Below are positions 43,380-53,306 of a DNA stretch of 64,000 nucleotides, in pieces (the first letter of the stretch is position 1; each line of letters starts with the position of its first letter). The notes beneath the pieces are model-generated. The model made no database searches. It saw only the letters and a list, made by a program, of their open reading frames with translations, and was not told the origin of the DNA. The translations under genes and the position numbers were made by a program. The stretch is taken from the NCBI GenBank assembly GCA_905250115.1, contig CAJNOI010000090.1, positions 124,001-188,000 of the forward strand. The letters are read 5' to 3'. The DNA comes from Adineta steineri. Its lineage: Eukaryota; Rotifera; Eurotatoria; Adinetida; Adinetidae.

Positions 43380-45077
43380 TTAATCACTCTTCTGTAGAAA
43401 ATATTCCGAGAAGTAAGTATTAAAATGTTGAACATCGAATGTTTTTGAATAGTAAGCAATATGTAAATCTGGACGAACGAGAAATATACCTCCATTAGAA
43501 TTTCGATTAACACTATAAACACGAAAAATTTCTTTTGTCGCTTCAGAATATTGAAATTCATGTAATTTAATTAAATGTGAATAATTTTCTTCGATAAATT
43601 TAACAAAATGAAAAGATTTTTTTGAATTCGATTTCGAAGTAAGTAGTACCAAGAGATGAAAGTATCGTCGACTATCATCTTCGACATTGTTATCTGTCGA
43701 TGATAATAAAATCTCAGGATGAGTATAAACGTACGGTAAACGATCACCCGCTTGTACATTATTTCTATTTGAGTTCATCGATAATTGACTTTGACGATAG
43801 TGAATTCCTATCATTGATATACGTTTGAAGACGGCCTCTCGAATTGGTGAAATACAACTAATTATTGGAAAAACAATGTATTGTAAAATATACGGTAAGA
43901 TCCTCAAACGAAAAAATGAAAAAAACCAATTTCGACTTGTCATAAGAGAAAAAACACGATCAGTTGATTGAACAAGATTTTTTGCAACTTCAATTCGTTC
44001 ATCATTATATGTTTGTAATAATTTATCTTTATCGACTGTTTTTCCTTGTATCGTATAGGCAAGTTTCCAAGCTAAATTAAATGCATCTTGAAGACCAGTA
44101 TTCATTCCTTGACCACCAACTGGACTATGTATATGAGCTGCATCACCTAAGAGAAAATATTTTTTTTCAATATAAAATTGGTCAGCATAACGATGATGTG
44201 TTCGATATATTGATAACCATAATGGATCATACAATTCAATATTTCGTTGAATACGTCGACTAAAACCCGGTGCAATATCTTCAAATTGTAATTGTTTTGA
44301 TGAATTTAAAAGTTCATGTGGAACAGTACCAATAACACGCCATCGATTGTCCATATTATGTCCTTTTAATGGAAAGAGTAAACATAATCCTGATTTTGTT
44401 AAATTAAATTGTGCATCATCTAATAGAGATTCTGTTTCTGTTGTATTCATAAATTTTAAATGACAATCAAGAACATAAAAAGTTTCTTCATAAGTATTTC
44501 CTGAAAATGATAATTGAAGATTTTGTCTAACTTTCGAATGAGCACCATCGCAACCACATAGAAATTTAGTGTGAATCTTTATTAATTTTCCTTCAGTATT
44601 GGAACGATAATCTTTGATTACACATTCAATTATATTGTCTTTATCATTCAGTTCAATGAAACTAATTAATTCACATTGACGATCAACTTCCATTCGAGCA
44701 TTTTTCAAGAGAAATTCTTCTAATAATGCTTCAGTTTTTGATTGTTCGAGAATTAATATAAATGGAAAATGTGTTAAATTTTGTGTTTTAATCAAATTCA
44801 TATCCATTCTCATTCGTTTAACACCATTAAAATAACTACCAAATCCTTGAACAACTTCGCCACGATTAATTGCTTCATCTGCAATACCCATTTGTTGAAA
44901 AATTTCTATAGAACGAGCATGAACTGCCAACGCACGTGATTGTGTTGTATGATTAATACATTTATCAAAGATACGAAATTTAACACCGTGAAGAGAAAGT
45001 TGACAAGCTAACATTAAACCAGTAGGACCACTACCAACGATAACTACATCAACAAGTTCTGGTTCTTGTAAAGACAT
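43380..45077 (-). CDS. FAD-dependent aromatic-type monooxygenase
   Basis: Intronless, 565 residues, the usual size for the PheA/PCP-4-monooxygenase/TetX branch of class A flavoprotein hydroxylases. The N-terminal dinucleotide motif is VVIVGSGPTGLMLACQL. The DG motif is LCGCDGAHSKVRQNL, and the FAD-ribityl motif GD is LLGDAAHIHSPVGGQGMNTG. The C-terminal ~150 residues look like the thioredoxin-like domain found in this branch (no active Cys pair seen). The family hydroxylates phenols or other rings using NAD(P)H and O2. Closest relatives are bacterial and fungal, so horizontal acquisition is likely. Substrate unknown. Cytosolic. Confidence 0.83.
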   Translation of the reverse strand: MSLQEPELVDVVIVGSGPTGLMLACQLSLHGVKFRIFDKCINHTTQSRALAVHARSIEIFQQMGIADEAINRGEVVQGFGSYFNGVKRMRMDMNLIKTQNLTHFPFILILEQSKTEALLEEFLLKNARMEVDRQCELISFIELNDKDNIIECVIKDYRSNTEGKLIKIHTKFLCGCDGAHSKVRQNLQLSFSGNTYEETFYVLDCHLKFMNTTETESLLDDAQFNLTKSGLCLLFPLKGHNMDNRWRVIGTVPHELLNSSKQLQFEDIAPGFSRRIQRNIELYDPLWLSIYRTHHRYADQFYIEKKYFLLGDAAHIHSPVGGQGMNTGLQDAFNLAWKLAYTIQGKTVDKDKLLQTYNDERIEVAKNLVQSTDRVFSLMTSRNWFFSFFRLRILPYILQYIVFPIISCISPIREAVFKRISMIGIHYRQSQLSMNSNRNNVQAGDRLPYVYTHPEILLSSTDNNVEDDSRRYFHLLVLLTSKSNSKKSFHFVKFIEENYSHLIKLHEFQYSEATKEIFRVYSVNRNSNGGIFLVRPDLHIAYYSKTFDVQHFNTYFSEYFLQKSD

Positions 45078-45874
45078 TACTATATATATATCTAAAAGAA
45101 AATATTCCGAGTTAAAATAGTTAGTTTAAAAGAATAGAGTGAACACATGAATTCATTGTTAAATGAGAATGTATGATGTTAAACAGTCACTTGTGCTCTA
45201 TGCCACTTACTTGTTAACCTTTCGATGCAACAAGAGAAAGAATATAACAGTATAAAAAAAATTGTATATAAAACATGTAATATTTTTATTATTAAGGGAG
45301 GTAAACAGATGGTGACCTCTCTATCCTCGTCTGGGATGAAAAAGAAAATAGGTTTATTCTTCTGTTCGAGTGTCGAACGCAAAAGAAAAAACAATACTTT
45401 TCTTTTTTTCTCTTTTCGTCCGCGCTAAGAAGGAACGAAGAAGAATCTTCGTTATCAGAGAGAAAAAGCATACTTATTGCGCTTGTTCGTACTTCTATCA
45501 CGCAGCGAACGCGGTAAGAGTAAGGTTATACATCATAGTTGCATAACATATAATTGTTCTAGGTAAAATAAAAATCCGTACTTTTAACTTTTAGTTAAAA
45601 TTTGTAAGAATATTTTTTGTGGACTTAATTATGATATCAGGTCGAACAAGTGCGAATATAAATTAATCTTGTACACTTTATATTAAATTTCCTAAAGCGA
45701 ATTATCAACGTAGTATTTAGAAATGCGCGTCTATTGAAACTGATTACAGATCTTCAAATGTATCTTCTCTCTTCTAACACAATGCCTTCCGACTGAAAAT
45801 CGATTGAATATTTTTGTTTTGTTCCGTGTGTGATCATAATTTCTCATCTTTTTTGTTGTATTCTGTAGATTATA
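45078..45874. other. Divergent intergenic region
   Basis: 800 bp between the monooxygenase and sulfatase starts. Short open frames on both strands near 45180-45500 overlap each other and have no domain. TTCTGTAG eight bases before the sulfatase ATG could be the acceptor of a 5'-UTR intron. Confidence 0.4.
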
Positions 45875-47518
45875 ATGGCTCGTCCTAATTTTCTTATCAT
45901 TGTTGCGGATGATCTCGGCTACTCAGACATTTCATCGTATGGATCCGAAATATTCACGCCTAATCTTGAAACACTGGCCTCTAATGGTGGAACTCTTTTA
46001 ACGGACTTTCATACAGCATCGGCATGTTCTCCTACGCGTGCAATGTTACTCAGTGGTACTGATCATCATTTGGCTGGTATCGGACAGATGGCAGATTTAA
46101 TAAAGCGTCATGCAGAGATTTGGGAAGGAAAACCAGGTTATGAAGGCTATTTAAATGATCGAGTGGCTACTTTGCCAGAGATTCTTAAAGATATGGGTGG
46201 ATATAGAACGATAATGAGCGGAAAATGGCATTTGGGATTGACGAAAGAACGATTTCCATCGAAGCGAGGTTTTGAACAGAGCTTTGCATTACTACCAGGT
46301 GCTGGCAGTCATTATAACTATGAAGCTGGGACAACTGAAAAGCCAGCATTAGCCTTTCTACCTCCACTGTATTCACGTAACGACGAATTTATGGATCGAA
46401 AGAATTTACCCAATGATTACTATTCATCGGATTATTTTACATCTGAATTGATTCGATTTCTTGATAATGATGATGATAAACGACCATTCTTTGCCTATCT
46501 TCCATTTACTGCTCCACATTGGCCTTTACAAGCACCGAAAGAGTTGATCAAAAAATACAAAGGACGATATGATATGGGACCGGATGAATTACGTGCTGCG
46601 AGACTTGAAAGTCAACGTCGTTTAGGCTTACTCTCTCCTGATATGATTGCTGCACCAGTGTCAACAAATCAGAAATCATGGGATTCGATGAAAGACGAAG
46701 AACGGGCGTTCTCAGCGAAAACAATGGAAATTTATGCAGCCATGGTGGAACGAATGGATTATAATATCGGACGTGTAGTCGATTATCTTCATCGAACAAA
46801 TCAATTTGATAATACATTTATTCTTTTTATGTCCGATAATGGAGCAGATGGAGCGGTGCTTGAAGCACTTCCACTACAATCGATGGACAAAAGTATTACG
46901 TACTTTGACAATTCATATGAAAATATCGGTTCGAAAAATTCATTTATTTGGTATGGTCCAAGGTGGGCACAAGCAGCAACGGCACCATGTCGAATGAGTA
47001 AAGGATATATTACGGAGGGCGGGATACGTTGTCCCGCAATTGTGCATTATGGACCGTTGACGACGAGAAGAATCATGCATGAGTTCTGCACTGTTATGGA
47101 TATTTTACCTACGGTATTAGAATTAGCCGGTGTAGCACATCCAGGCACAAATTTTCATGGTCGAGAAATTCTTTTACCACGTGGAAAATCTTGGGTATCA
47201 CATTTTCGTTCACATCAGCCAATCCATGATAAATATCAAGATTTTACTGGTTGGGAACTTTTTGGTCAACGGGCTGTTCGACGAGGAAACTATAAAGCTC
47301 TTTATATTCCAAAACAACCAGGTGACAAAGAAACAAAATGGGAATTATATAATTTAACAGACGACAAAGGTGAATTGAAAGATTTGGCTGAAGAAGAACC
47401 GGAAGTTTTAAAAGAATTAATCGGCCTATGGATGAGATATGAAAATGAAACGGGTGTAATCGTGGCACCGGATCCTTACCAAATGAATTACCCTCATCTT
47501 ATATCCACATCAAAATAG
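45875..47518 (+). CDS. Arylsulfatase (formylglycine type)
   Basis: Intronless, 547 residues. The metal-binding opening FLIIVADDLGYSD (Asp12/Asp13) is followed by the sulfatase signature CSPTRAMLLSG. Cys51 there would be converted to formylglycine, and the second signature GKWHLG is at 116-121. FMSDNGADG supplies the later metal ligands. Length and layout match the bacterial/fungal PAS-type arylsulfatases rather than animal lysosomal enzymes. There is no signal peptide, so either a cytosolic enzyme or a start missed in an upstream exon. Because formylglycine formation in eukaryotes happens in the ER, a cytosolic form would need another route. Hydrolyses sulfate esters, for example of algal polysaccharides or aryl sulfates. 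Probable transfer. Confidence 0.88.
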   Translation: MARPNFLIIVADDLGYSDISSYGSEIFTPNLETLASNGGTLLTDFHTASACSPTRAMLLSGTDHHLAGIGQMADLIKRHAEIWEGKPGYEGYLNDRVATLPEILKDMGGYRTIMSGKWHLGLTKERFPSKRGFEQSFALLPGAGSHYNYEAGTTEKPALAFLPPLYSRNDEFMDRKNLPNDYYSSDYFTSELIRFLDNDDDKRPFFAYLPFTAPHWPLQAPKELIKKYKGRYDMGPDELRAARLESQRRLGLLSPDMIAAPVSTNQKSWDSMKDEERAFSAKTMEIYAAMVERMDYNIGRVVDYLHRTNQFDNTFILFMSDNGADGAVLEALPLQSMDKSITYFDNSYENIGSKNSFIWYGPRWAQAATAPCRMSKGYITEGGIRCPAIVHYGPLTTRRIMHEFCTVMDILPTVLELAGVAHPGTNFHGREILLPRGKSWVSHFRSHQPIHDKYQDFTGWELFGQRAVRRGNYKALYIPKQPGDKETKWELYNLTDDKGELKDLAEEEPEVLKELIGLWMRYENETGVIVAPDPYQMNYPHLISTSK

Positions 47519-47689
47519 CCGTGTAGCTATTTTTGCTTAATCGTTTATAATAGATAGACTTTTGATACGTTTTATCATGAGAATGAAATTAATGAATAAC
47601 AAAAACATTTATCATAATTGTTGTGAGATATGAAATGATCTTTTAACGTTGCTCAGATGTATGCTCCTTGTTAAGAGAGTTTCGTATAA

Positions 47690-47850
47690 CGAGGCTGTGT
47701 GTATGTGTGTGTGTGAATCTTGATTGAAAGATGCATATATGTCCTCCCGCTTACATCTTCACCCACGCTTCGCTATCATTTAATTTTACAATGCACAATA
47801 GTCGTAGTAACTCTTGCATATAATATTTACACCTTCACCTTCATGCCTTA
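47690..47850. repeat. Degenerate telomere-like / GT-repeat hairpin
   Basis: GAGGCTGTGTGTATGTGTGT, then AAAGATGCATATATGTCC, then TTACATCTTCACCCACGC, with further C-rich traces to 47850 (ACACCTTCACCTTC). An eroded copy in the convergent gap between the sulfatase and the sugar dehydrogenase. Confidence 0.4.
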
Positions 47851-47892
47851 TTGATGTCTCAAATAAATTTATTCTACTCAATCTTATTTTAT

Positions 47893-49245
47893 TTAATTAA
47901 TTTCGTGCTTGAAAAAGAACGAAAACAACTGCCAAATAATAAGAAATACAACAGAGACAAAATGTTGACAATGGCTACTACTGGTCGACTGTTGGTATTG
48001 AACTTGATAAATTCGATTGTTTCCGTCCTCAGTGAATATGAGACTACCATCTTTGAGTACAAGTAGACCGACTGGAGTGGCAAACGTGTCGGGCCCACGT
48101 GGATTGGTTAAAAAACCGTCAACGAAGTCTTCATAGTGACCTATCGGTCGATTATCGCTATTGAAAGGTATAAAGACGATTTTGTATCCTGTTCCAACTT
48201 CCCTATTCCATGATCCATGGAGTGCTGCAAATGCTCCATTCTTGTAACTACTCGGAAATTGATTGCCTGTATAGAAAAGCATGTCGAGAACAGCCGAATG
48301 TGCTTGAATGAGAACATCTGGTGTTCGTGTACGTGCTACCAAATCGGGCTGTACACTTGATCCATTCGGTAGAGTGTGTTTTGGATCGATTAAACTCGGT
48401 GACATATAAGCATATGGCCAACCATAAAATTCATCTTGCCGAATGCGTGTAAAGAAATCTGGAACAAGATTATCACCGAGACCATCGCGCTCTTGACATG
48501 CAACATACAGTTCATTGCTAACTGGATGAAAAGCTAGACCGATCGGATTTCGAAGACCGAACGCAAATGTTGTTCGATTACTTCCATCAAGATTTGCTAC
48601 TTGAACGGATGCTCGTGGTAAAGGATCAGCATCATTGTTGGTCGCTGAACCAATACCAATATATATTTTGTCGGCTGTTGGTGACATAGTAATAACTCGG
48701 GTCCAGTGACCGCTTGGATCAATATCCATTATCTGCTCACCCTCGCCAGATATTTGACGACTTGCACGTATCCATGGATATCGTCGAATACCATTTGAAT
48801 TCGCCACATAAAAGTAGCCTTTGATAAATACCATCCCGTAAGGACGACTGATTTTATTGGATGCATCAGCAAATGTTATGCGCTCATCAGGATATCCATC
48901 ATTATTGCTATCAACTAGGCATGATATCCGATTAGCACTAGGTTCACTAACAAGAATGTCACCAGTGGGCGTATACAGAAGAAAACGAGGCGTAATGAGA
49001 CCATCTACGAAAAGTTTGACTGCAAATCCAACTGGAACAGATATTTTTGGATCCGATGGTACAGGAATAATATTTCCATCTTTATTAGCGGATTGTGTTG
49101 TAAACGGGGCCGGAAGATCAGCAACCGTGATGCGAATAGGTGTGGGAATAAACGTAACATTCGTTGCGTCAATTCGATGGTCAAAGACACATATTAAGAT
49201 TGTACAGTAGATTAAAATCGAATATTGGAGCTTTGAAAACATCAC
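47893..49245 (-). CDS. Secreted sorbosone/glucose dehydrogenase-like propeller
   Basis: Intronless, 450 residues. Signal peptide (MMFSKLQYSILIYCTILICV) then a six-bladed PQQ-type glucose/sorbosone dehydrogenase domain. Typical phrases include LLYTPTGDILVSEPSANRIS, YGMVFIKGYFYVANSNGI, RNPIGLAFHPVSNELYVACQ and GLLVLKDGSLIFTEDGNNRI. Bacterial members oxidise sugars at the outer face of the membrane using PQQ and calcium. A hydrophobic C-terminal stretch (FVSVVFLIIWQLFSFFF) could be a GPI signal or anchor, giving a surface enzyme. Animals lack a PQQ route, so cofactor supply would be dietary, or the protein may act as a binding propeller (inference). A bacterial origin is likely. Confidence 0.78.
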   Translation of the reverse strand: MMFSKLQYSILIYCTILICVFDHRIDATNVTFIPTPIRITVADLPAPFTTQSANKDGNIIPVPSDPKISVPVGFAVKLFVDGLITPRFLLYTPTGDILVSEPSANRISCLVDSNNDGYPDERITFADASNKISRPYGMVFIKGYFYVANSNGIRRYPWIRASRQISGEGEQIMDIDPSGHWTRVITMSPTADKIYIGIGSATNNDADPLPRASVQVANLDGSNRTTFAFGLRNPIGLAFHPVSNELYVACQERDGLGDNLVPDFFTRIRQDEFYGWPYAYMSPSLIDPKHTLPNGSSVQPDLVARTRTPDVLIQAHSAVLDMLFYTGNQFPSSYKNGAFAALHGSWNREVGTGYKIVFIPFNSDNRPIGHYEDFVDGFLTNPRGPDTFATPVGLLVLKDGSLIFTEDGNNRIYQVQYQQSTSSSHCQHFVSVVFLIIWQLFSFFFKHEIN

Positions 49246-50055
49246 AATTATGATTTTATAAGAGTGAATGACAAAAAGACCGATAAAAATGTTTCTGTTG
49301 GGTAAGGTATTGTTTTAAGTATATACAAAAAAGATTAGTCGCAGTTGTTATTTATCGACATTTTTTTGTTTCTTTCTGTCTTGTTTAGTGATTATACAAT
49401 ACACAGTAATCTTCGTCAGCTGCATAGAGAGCATAGAGAAGTAAATCGATTGTTTAATGTCAGAGAAATTAACAAACGCATAGATACAATTGTAACTTGA
49501 GTGTTGACTCATCTAACACAATGATAAAGTAATAAACTCAAAGAATTGAATCTCAAGTAAAAAACACGAGATAAAATTTATATTAATATTTATCACGTTT
49601 TCCAATAATCCACTACCTTACTAATAATATAGTGATATCGGTTGACTTCAATAAATTTTGGATGATAGTTTAAATGTTACTTTTAAATATATATCATCGA
49701 TATTTGTCTAACGACTGGTGAATTTAAAATATGAATTCACAAGATTATTATTATCTTTTATTTAGATTCGATTCAAAAACTAAATCAAACGTAAATATGA
49801 ATTTATAAGATTATTTTTTCATGGGTAGGCTCTGACAATGTGCAGCATAACAGAACAGAACAGAACCAAAAAAACTAAAATACACCTGTACATTCTCTCA
49901 CAAATATATATATATTGATGAGTGTAGTAGTAACGCCTTCACAGTGATTGTTCTTGACAATATTCATTTGAATGGTAGTCGTTATAAAGTTTTGCTATTT
50001 TGAATAACATATTTCTGCTTTTTTTTATTTTTAGATTATTTGAATTTGCGTAACT
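49246..50055. other. Divergent intergenic region
   Basis: AT-rich, 810 bp between the sugar dehydrogenase and spermidine-synthase-like starts. Contains an AGAACAGAACAGAACC short tandem near 49854. No gene seen. Confidence 0.4.
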
Positions 50056-51606
50056 ATGAATCTCATGGCTGTTGTAAAGTCTCTCTTTCAGACTTGTTTT
50101 GGCCTATTATTTGTTATTGACTGTATATTGAATGGTCGTTTAAATGTAACTATAATGTTTGGCAGTTTCTTCTCAAATTTTCAAAACTTTCCTTTTCTGA
50201 CTGTAATTGTGGGTTTAATTACATTAAGATGTGTATTTTCCACAACTTCTCTTTCAATTTTTACATCAATACTTATTTCAAGTATGCTACGTAATATACT
50301 AGTTGACGTCTGTGCTTTACTACTTCCTTCTTTTATTGAAATCTGGATTTCCGCTTTTATATGTCTAGCCCTTATCGTTTCTATACCAGTAGGATTAGGT
50401 TTGGGCCTAATAATTTGTGGTCTTTCAAAATTCGCAAAATCTGTTAATGTACGTATTATTATATTTTCATTTACTGTTTGTGTGATTATGTGTATTTGTA
50501 TTGGATTTTTCCATGACAATCAAGTTATGCTGATTTCTCGAATTGTACAAGCTTATTCACATTCAATTATTTCTACAATTTCTATAATTTACATGTGCTA
50601 TTTACTCTCAAAATTCAATTTGAAGCCTCAATCATTAACTCTTTGTTTCGTTCTATTGATTAGCATTTTATATCCAGGCTTAAAGCGTCAATTAATTACA
50701 AAATTTTCCAGATTTGACCTTATCGATTCATCGTTATCTTCAAGTTTGGTTACTGTAGTTAATGATCGCGAACTAGATGTAAAAATTATGCGTATCGATC
50801 ATAGTATTGTTGGTGGTGTATTTAATGAAGGATTTGAATCAGTGTTTGAGACTTTTTACTGGTATGAATTGGCATGTCATGTGCCTTGGATGAAATCTAC
50901 TCCAAAATTGAGTAAAACGCATGCTTTAGCTGTTGGATGTGGGGTTGGTATCGTTGTCGATGCACTCATAAATCGCTGCAAATTTGATGAAGTTACTGTT
51001 ATAGACAATAATGCTGATGTACTTAATTTTGCCTCGAAATACTTTGGTTTAAGCAAAAATGCTTCGCTTATTACTGCAGATGATCTAACGTTTATTATAG
51101 CACAAGACAGTAATACATTTGAATTAATTGTACATGATGTATTTAGTGGTTCATTTATGCGTAAGATTTATATTCAAGAGTTAATATCTAACTGTTTTAG
51201 AATACTGTCTAATAATGGTACTTTAGTACTTAATCTGGTTTCTACAGTTGAAATGGAAGTTTTACACAATATTATCCAAGAACTTCAAAGCGTTTTCAAA
51301 CAATTAAAATGTTTTTGCGAAGGTGGTATTAATTCAGTTAACACTGGCGCACTTGTCAACTTTATCTTCTTTGCTAGTAAAAGCGAGGAGCCACTACAAT
51401 TTAATATTTATAATAATAATGGTCAAAACAACTATAATCCAGCTGTTGAAATTGCATTTAGAAATTTTATATCAAGTGAAATTCAACTTACTAAGCTTAA
51501 AAACTATGAAAGAACCAATCAGCGTAAAACTGAATGGTCAATAGAAAAAGCTCACTTTAAATCTATGCGTCAAATGTTACCTGCGAATTTTTGGCTGCTA
51601 TACTAA
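50056..51606 (+). CDS. Membrane-anchored spermidine-synthase-like protein
   Basis: Intronless, 516 residues. The first ~210 residues form about six hydrophobic spans (FLTVIVGLITLRCVF; AFICLALIVSIPVGLGLGLII; IIIFSFTVCVIMCICIGFF). The C-terminal ~270 residues have the Rossmann methyltransferase/aminopropyltransferase fold. DHSIVGGVF precedes it; the nucleotide loop is LAVGCGVGIVVDAL (~292-303), the acidic strand end is VTVIDNNADVL, and the catalytic-region strand is FELIVHDVFSG. This matches membrane-fused members of the polyamine aminopropyltransferase family known from bacteria, fungi and algae, which join an aminopropyl donor to polyamine-like acceptors. The GGGDG motif of true spermidine synthases is altered to GCGVG, so activity on putrescine is uncertain. 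Confidence 0.72.
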   Translation: MNLMAVVKSLFQTCFGLLFVIDCILNGRLNVTIMFGSFFSNFQNFPFLTVIVGLITLRCVFSTTSLSIFTSILISSMLRNILVDVCALLLPSFIEIWISAFICLALIVSIPVGLGLGLIICGLSKFAKSVNVRIIIFSFTVCVIMCICIGFFHDNQVMLISRIVQAYSHSIISTISIIYMCYLLSKFNLKPQSLTLCFVLLISILYPGLKRQLITKFSRFDLIDSSLSSSLVTVVNDRELDVKIMRIDHSIVGGVFNEGFESVFETFYWYELACHVPWMKSTPKLSKTHALAVGCGVGIVVDALINRCKFDEVTVIDNNADVLNFASKYFGLSKNASLITADDLTFIIAQDSNTFELIVHDVFSGSFMRKIYIQELISNCFRILSNNGTLVLNLVSTVEMEVLHNIIQELQSVFKQLKCFCEGGINSVNTGALVNFIFFASKSEEPLQFNIYNNNGQNNYNPAVEIAFRNFISSEIQLTKLKNYERTNQRKTEWSIEKAHFKSMRQMLPANFWLLY

Positions 51607-52072
51607 AATTTTATGACTATTTCAATTAAAAATATTTTGAAAATAAATTAGAAGAAGTTGATTCTTAATATATAAAACATGTACGTGAAGAATGGAGAGA
51701 TCGTTAATCAATGGCGGTCATGTTCGAATCACGCTAATCGAGTGGATGCATTTTTCGGATTCTATTAGAGTTTTCATTCCCAAAAAAGATCGAGATCCCT
51801 CTCTCTTATACAATTAAAGGAGTGTAAATTCATACACTTCTACGAGCAGATATACATTTGTAATGAGTGCATATTTCTTTGTTTATACACACCCACACCC
51901 TCAAGATAAAAAAAGAAAAAATATCATACTCAGAATACACATCTTATTATTCTGTTTTTTTCCCACTATCACATCACAATTTTCATACTCACATGCATTC
52001 TTAAGAAGTGTCTCTGATTAGATACGTCAAATTTATTAGAGTTATTATTTTTCAGTTTGTTATGATTCACTT
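51607..52072. other. Convergent gap with half hairpin
   Basis: 466 bp between convergent 3' ends. A C-rich telomere-like arm lies at 51886-51906 (ACACACCCACACCCTCAAGA). I see no matching G-rich arm close by, so this is a half copy. Confidence 0.5.
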
Positions 52073-53080
52073 TTAATGTTGAATACCAGCTCGACCAAAT
52101 GGACAAAAAGATCTATTTGTGTATGGTTCGATAAATGTTGAAACTTTTACTTTTGCGTTTGAATAAATAATTTCATCAATAATAATAAGTGCATATGGAT
52201 TTTGTTTTATAGTTTCATTTATAAATATTGAAAAATTTGTTATTGTATATACTGTATACCACTGAGTTAAGGAATCAAAGAAATTGGGTTGATATTCATT
52301 TGTTGCTAGATAAATTGAGCCATGTGAGATACCACAGGAATTTAACTTTTCTCTTATCCAAGATGGTCTTGTACAATTGTCAAGTTTATTCTTGTATCGA
52401 GGTTCTCTCAATTTATCGCCTCGCCTGATGTGAATCGCTGTATAAAACGCTGATTTGATTTTTGAAATCAATTTATGTGCTAGATCTTGCAAATATGTTG
52501 GTTGTTGATGACGATAAAAGTTGTCTTCTACATGTTTCATAGAATATTTTGTTGGAAATTGCGGTGGATTGTATGCACATAATTCTTGCCAGCAGGAATA
52601 TTGGTGCTTCTGAACAAGAGGAAAAGTATGAAACGAGCATATAACTGAATTATTTTGATTAAGAGTGACATCATCGTATGAAACAACATCAAAATATAAT
52701 GATAATAGTTTGACATTTATGATGCTTTCAGTTGATATTGTTATAAATTTGTTTTGAATTGGATATAAAAGGGATTGTGAATGAAATGTCGGAATACCAA
52801 CAGATTTGGGAAATACCATTGTTTTATTCAAAAGTTGAGCTATAACAATTTGACATTTAAAATTTGTTCGCAGATGTCGTAATCCAGGATAAGGATAATT
52901 ATCATCACTGAATACAATAAAATTCGTTAAGCTTGATATATTTCTCTTCAAAGTTTCTTGTCTTTGAATATAAACTGCAGAAAGTTTCTGTTGAAATAGC
53001 AAATAATTGTTGCACACCATTAAGTATAATGAAACAAATACCAATACTAAGAGGAATGTGTACATAACAGTTAAAGGCAT
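52073..53080 (-). CDS. O-fucosyltransferase-like type II membrane protein
   Basis: Intronless, 335 residues. A single N-terminal membrane anchor (MYTFLLVLVFVSLYLMV) and a lumenal domain with the fucosyltransferase signature HIRRGD (217-222, in YTAIHIRRGDKLREPR). Early segments (YPYPGLRHLRTNFKCQIVIA; LLNKTMVFPK) match the region that in this superfamily forms the donor-side fold. The family (GT-B protein O-fucosyltransferases and relatives) moves fucose from GDP-fucose to glycans or proteins in the ER or Golgi. Several N-glycosylation sites (NIS, NKT, NNS, NCT, NFS, NET) suit a secretory-path protein. The acceptor cannot be told. It lies 227 bp beyond the 3' end of the upstream same-strand epimerase fusion. 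Confidence 0.7.
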   Translation of the reverse strand: MPLTVMYTFLLVLVFVSLYLMVCNNYLLFQQKLSAVYIQRQETLKRNISSLTNFIVFSDDNYPYPGLRHLRTNFKCQIVIAQLLNKTMVFPKSVGIPTFHSQSLLYPIQNKFITISTESIINVKLLSLYFDVVSYDDVTLNQNNSVICSFHTFPLVQKHQYSCWQELCAYNPPQFPTKYSMKHVEDNFYRHQQPTYLQDLAHKLISKIKSAFYTAIHIRRGDKLREPRYKNKLDNCTRPSWIREKLNSCGISHGSIYLATNEYQPNFFDSLTQWYTVYTITNFSIFINETIKQNPYALIIIDEIIYSNAKVKVSTFIEPYTNRSFCPFGRAGIQH

Positions 53081-53306
53081 TGTGTTTTATAAGAATATAT
53101 TCACTAAAGTGTATCTATATATAAGAAAAAAATATTGAGAAAAACTTTAGGATGAATGAGAACAATGGTGCGGGTATAACTATATTTTATTATTAATAAC
53201 CATAAATGGAAAATATGATCTGTATAATCTAACTAGTATATGAAGCAACTATATTGAAAACAAAGCATGAAATTGAATATAAGTTTTTAATTAAGATAAA
53301 ACAAAT

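Noticed and set aside
44081..47468. Several 60-90-codon frames opposite or within the monooxygenase and sulfatase genes
   Set aside because: Shadows of long conserved coding frames; no independent signals.
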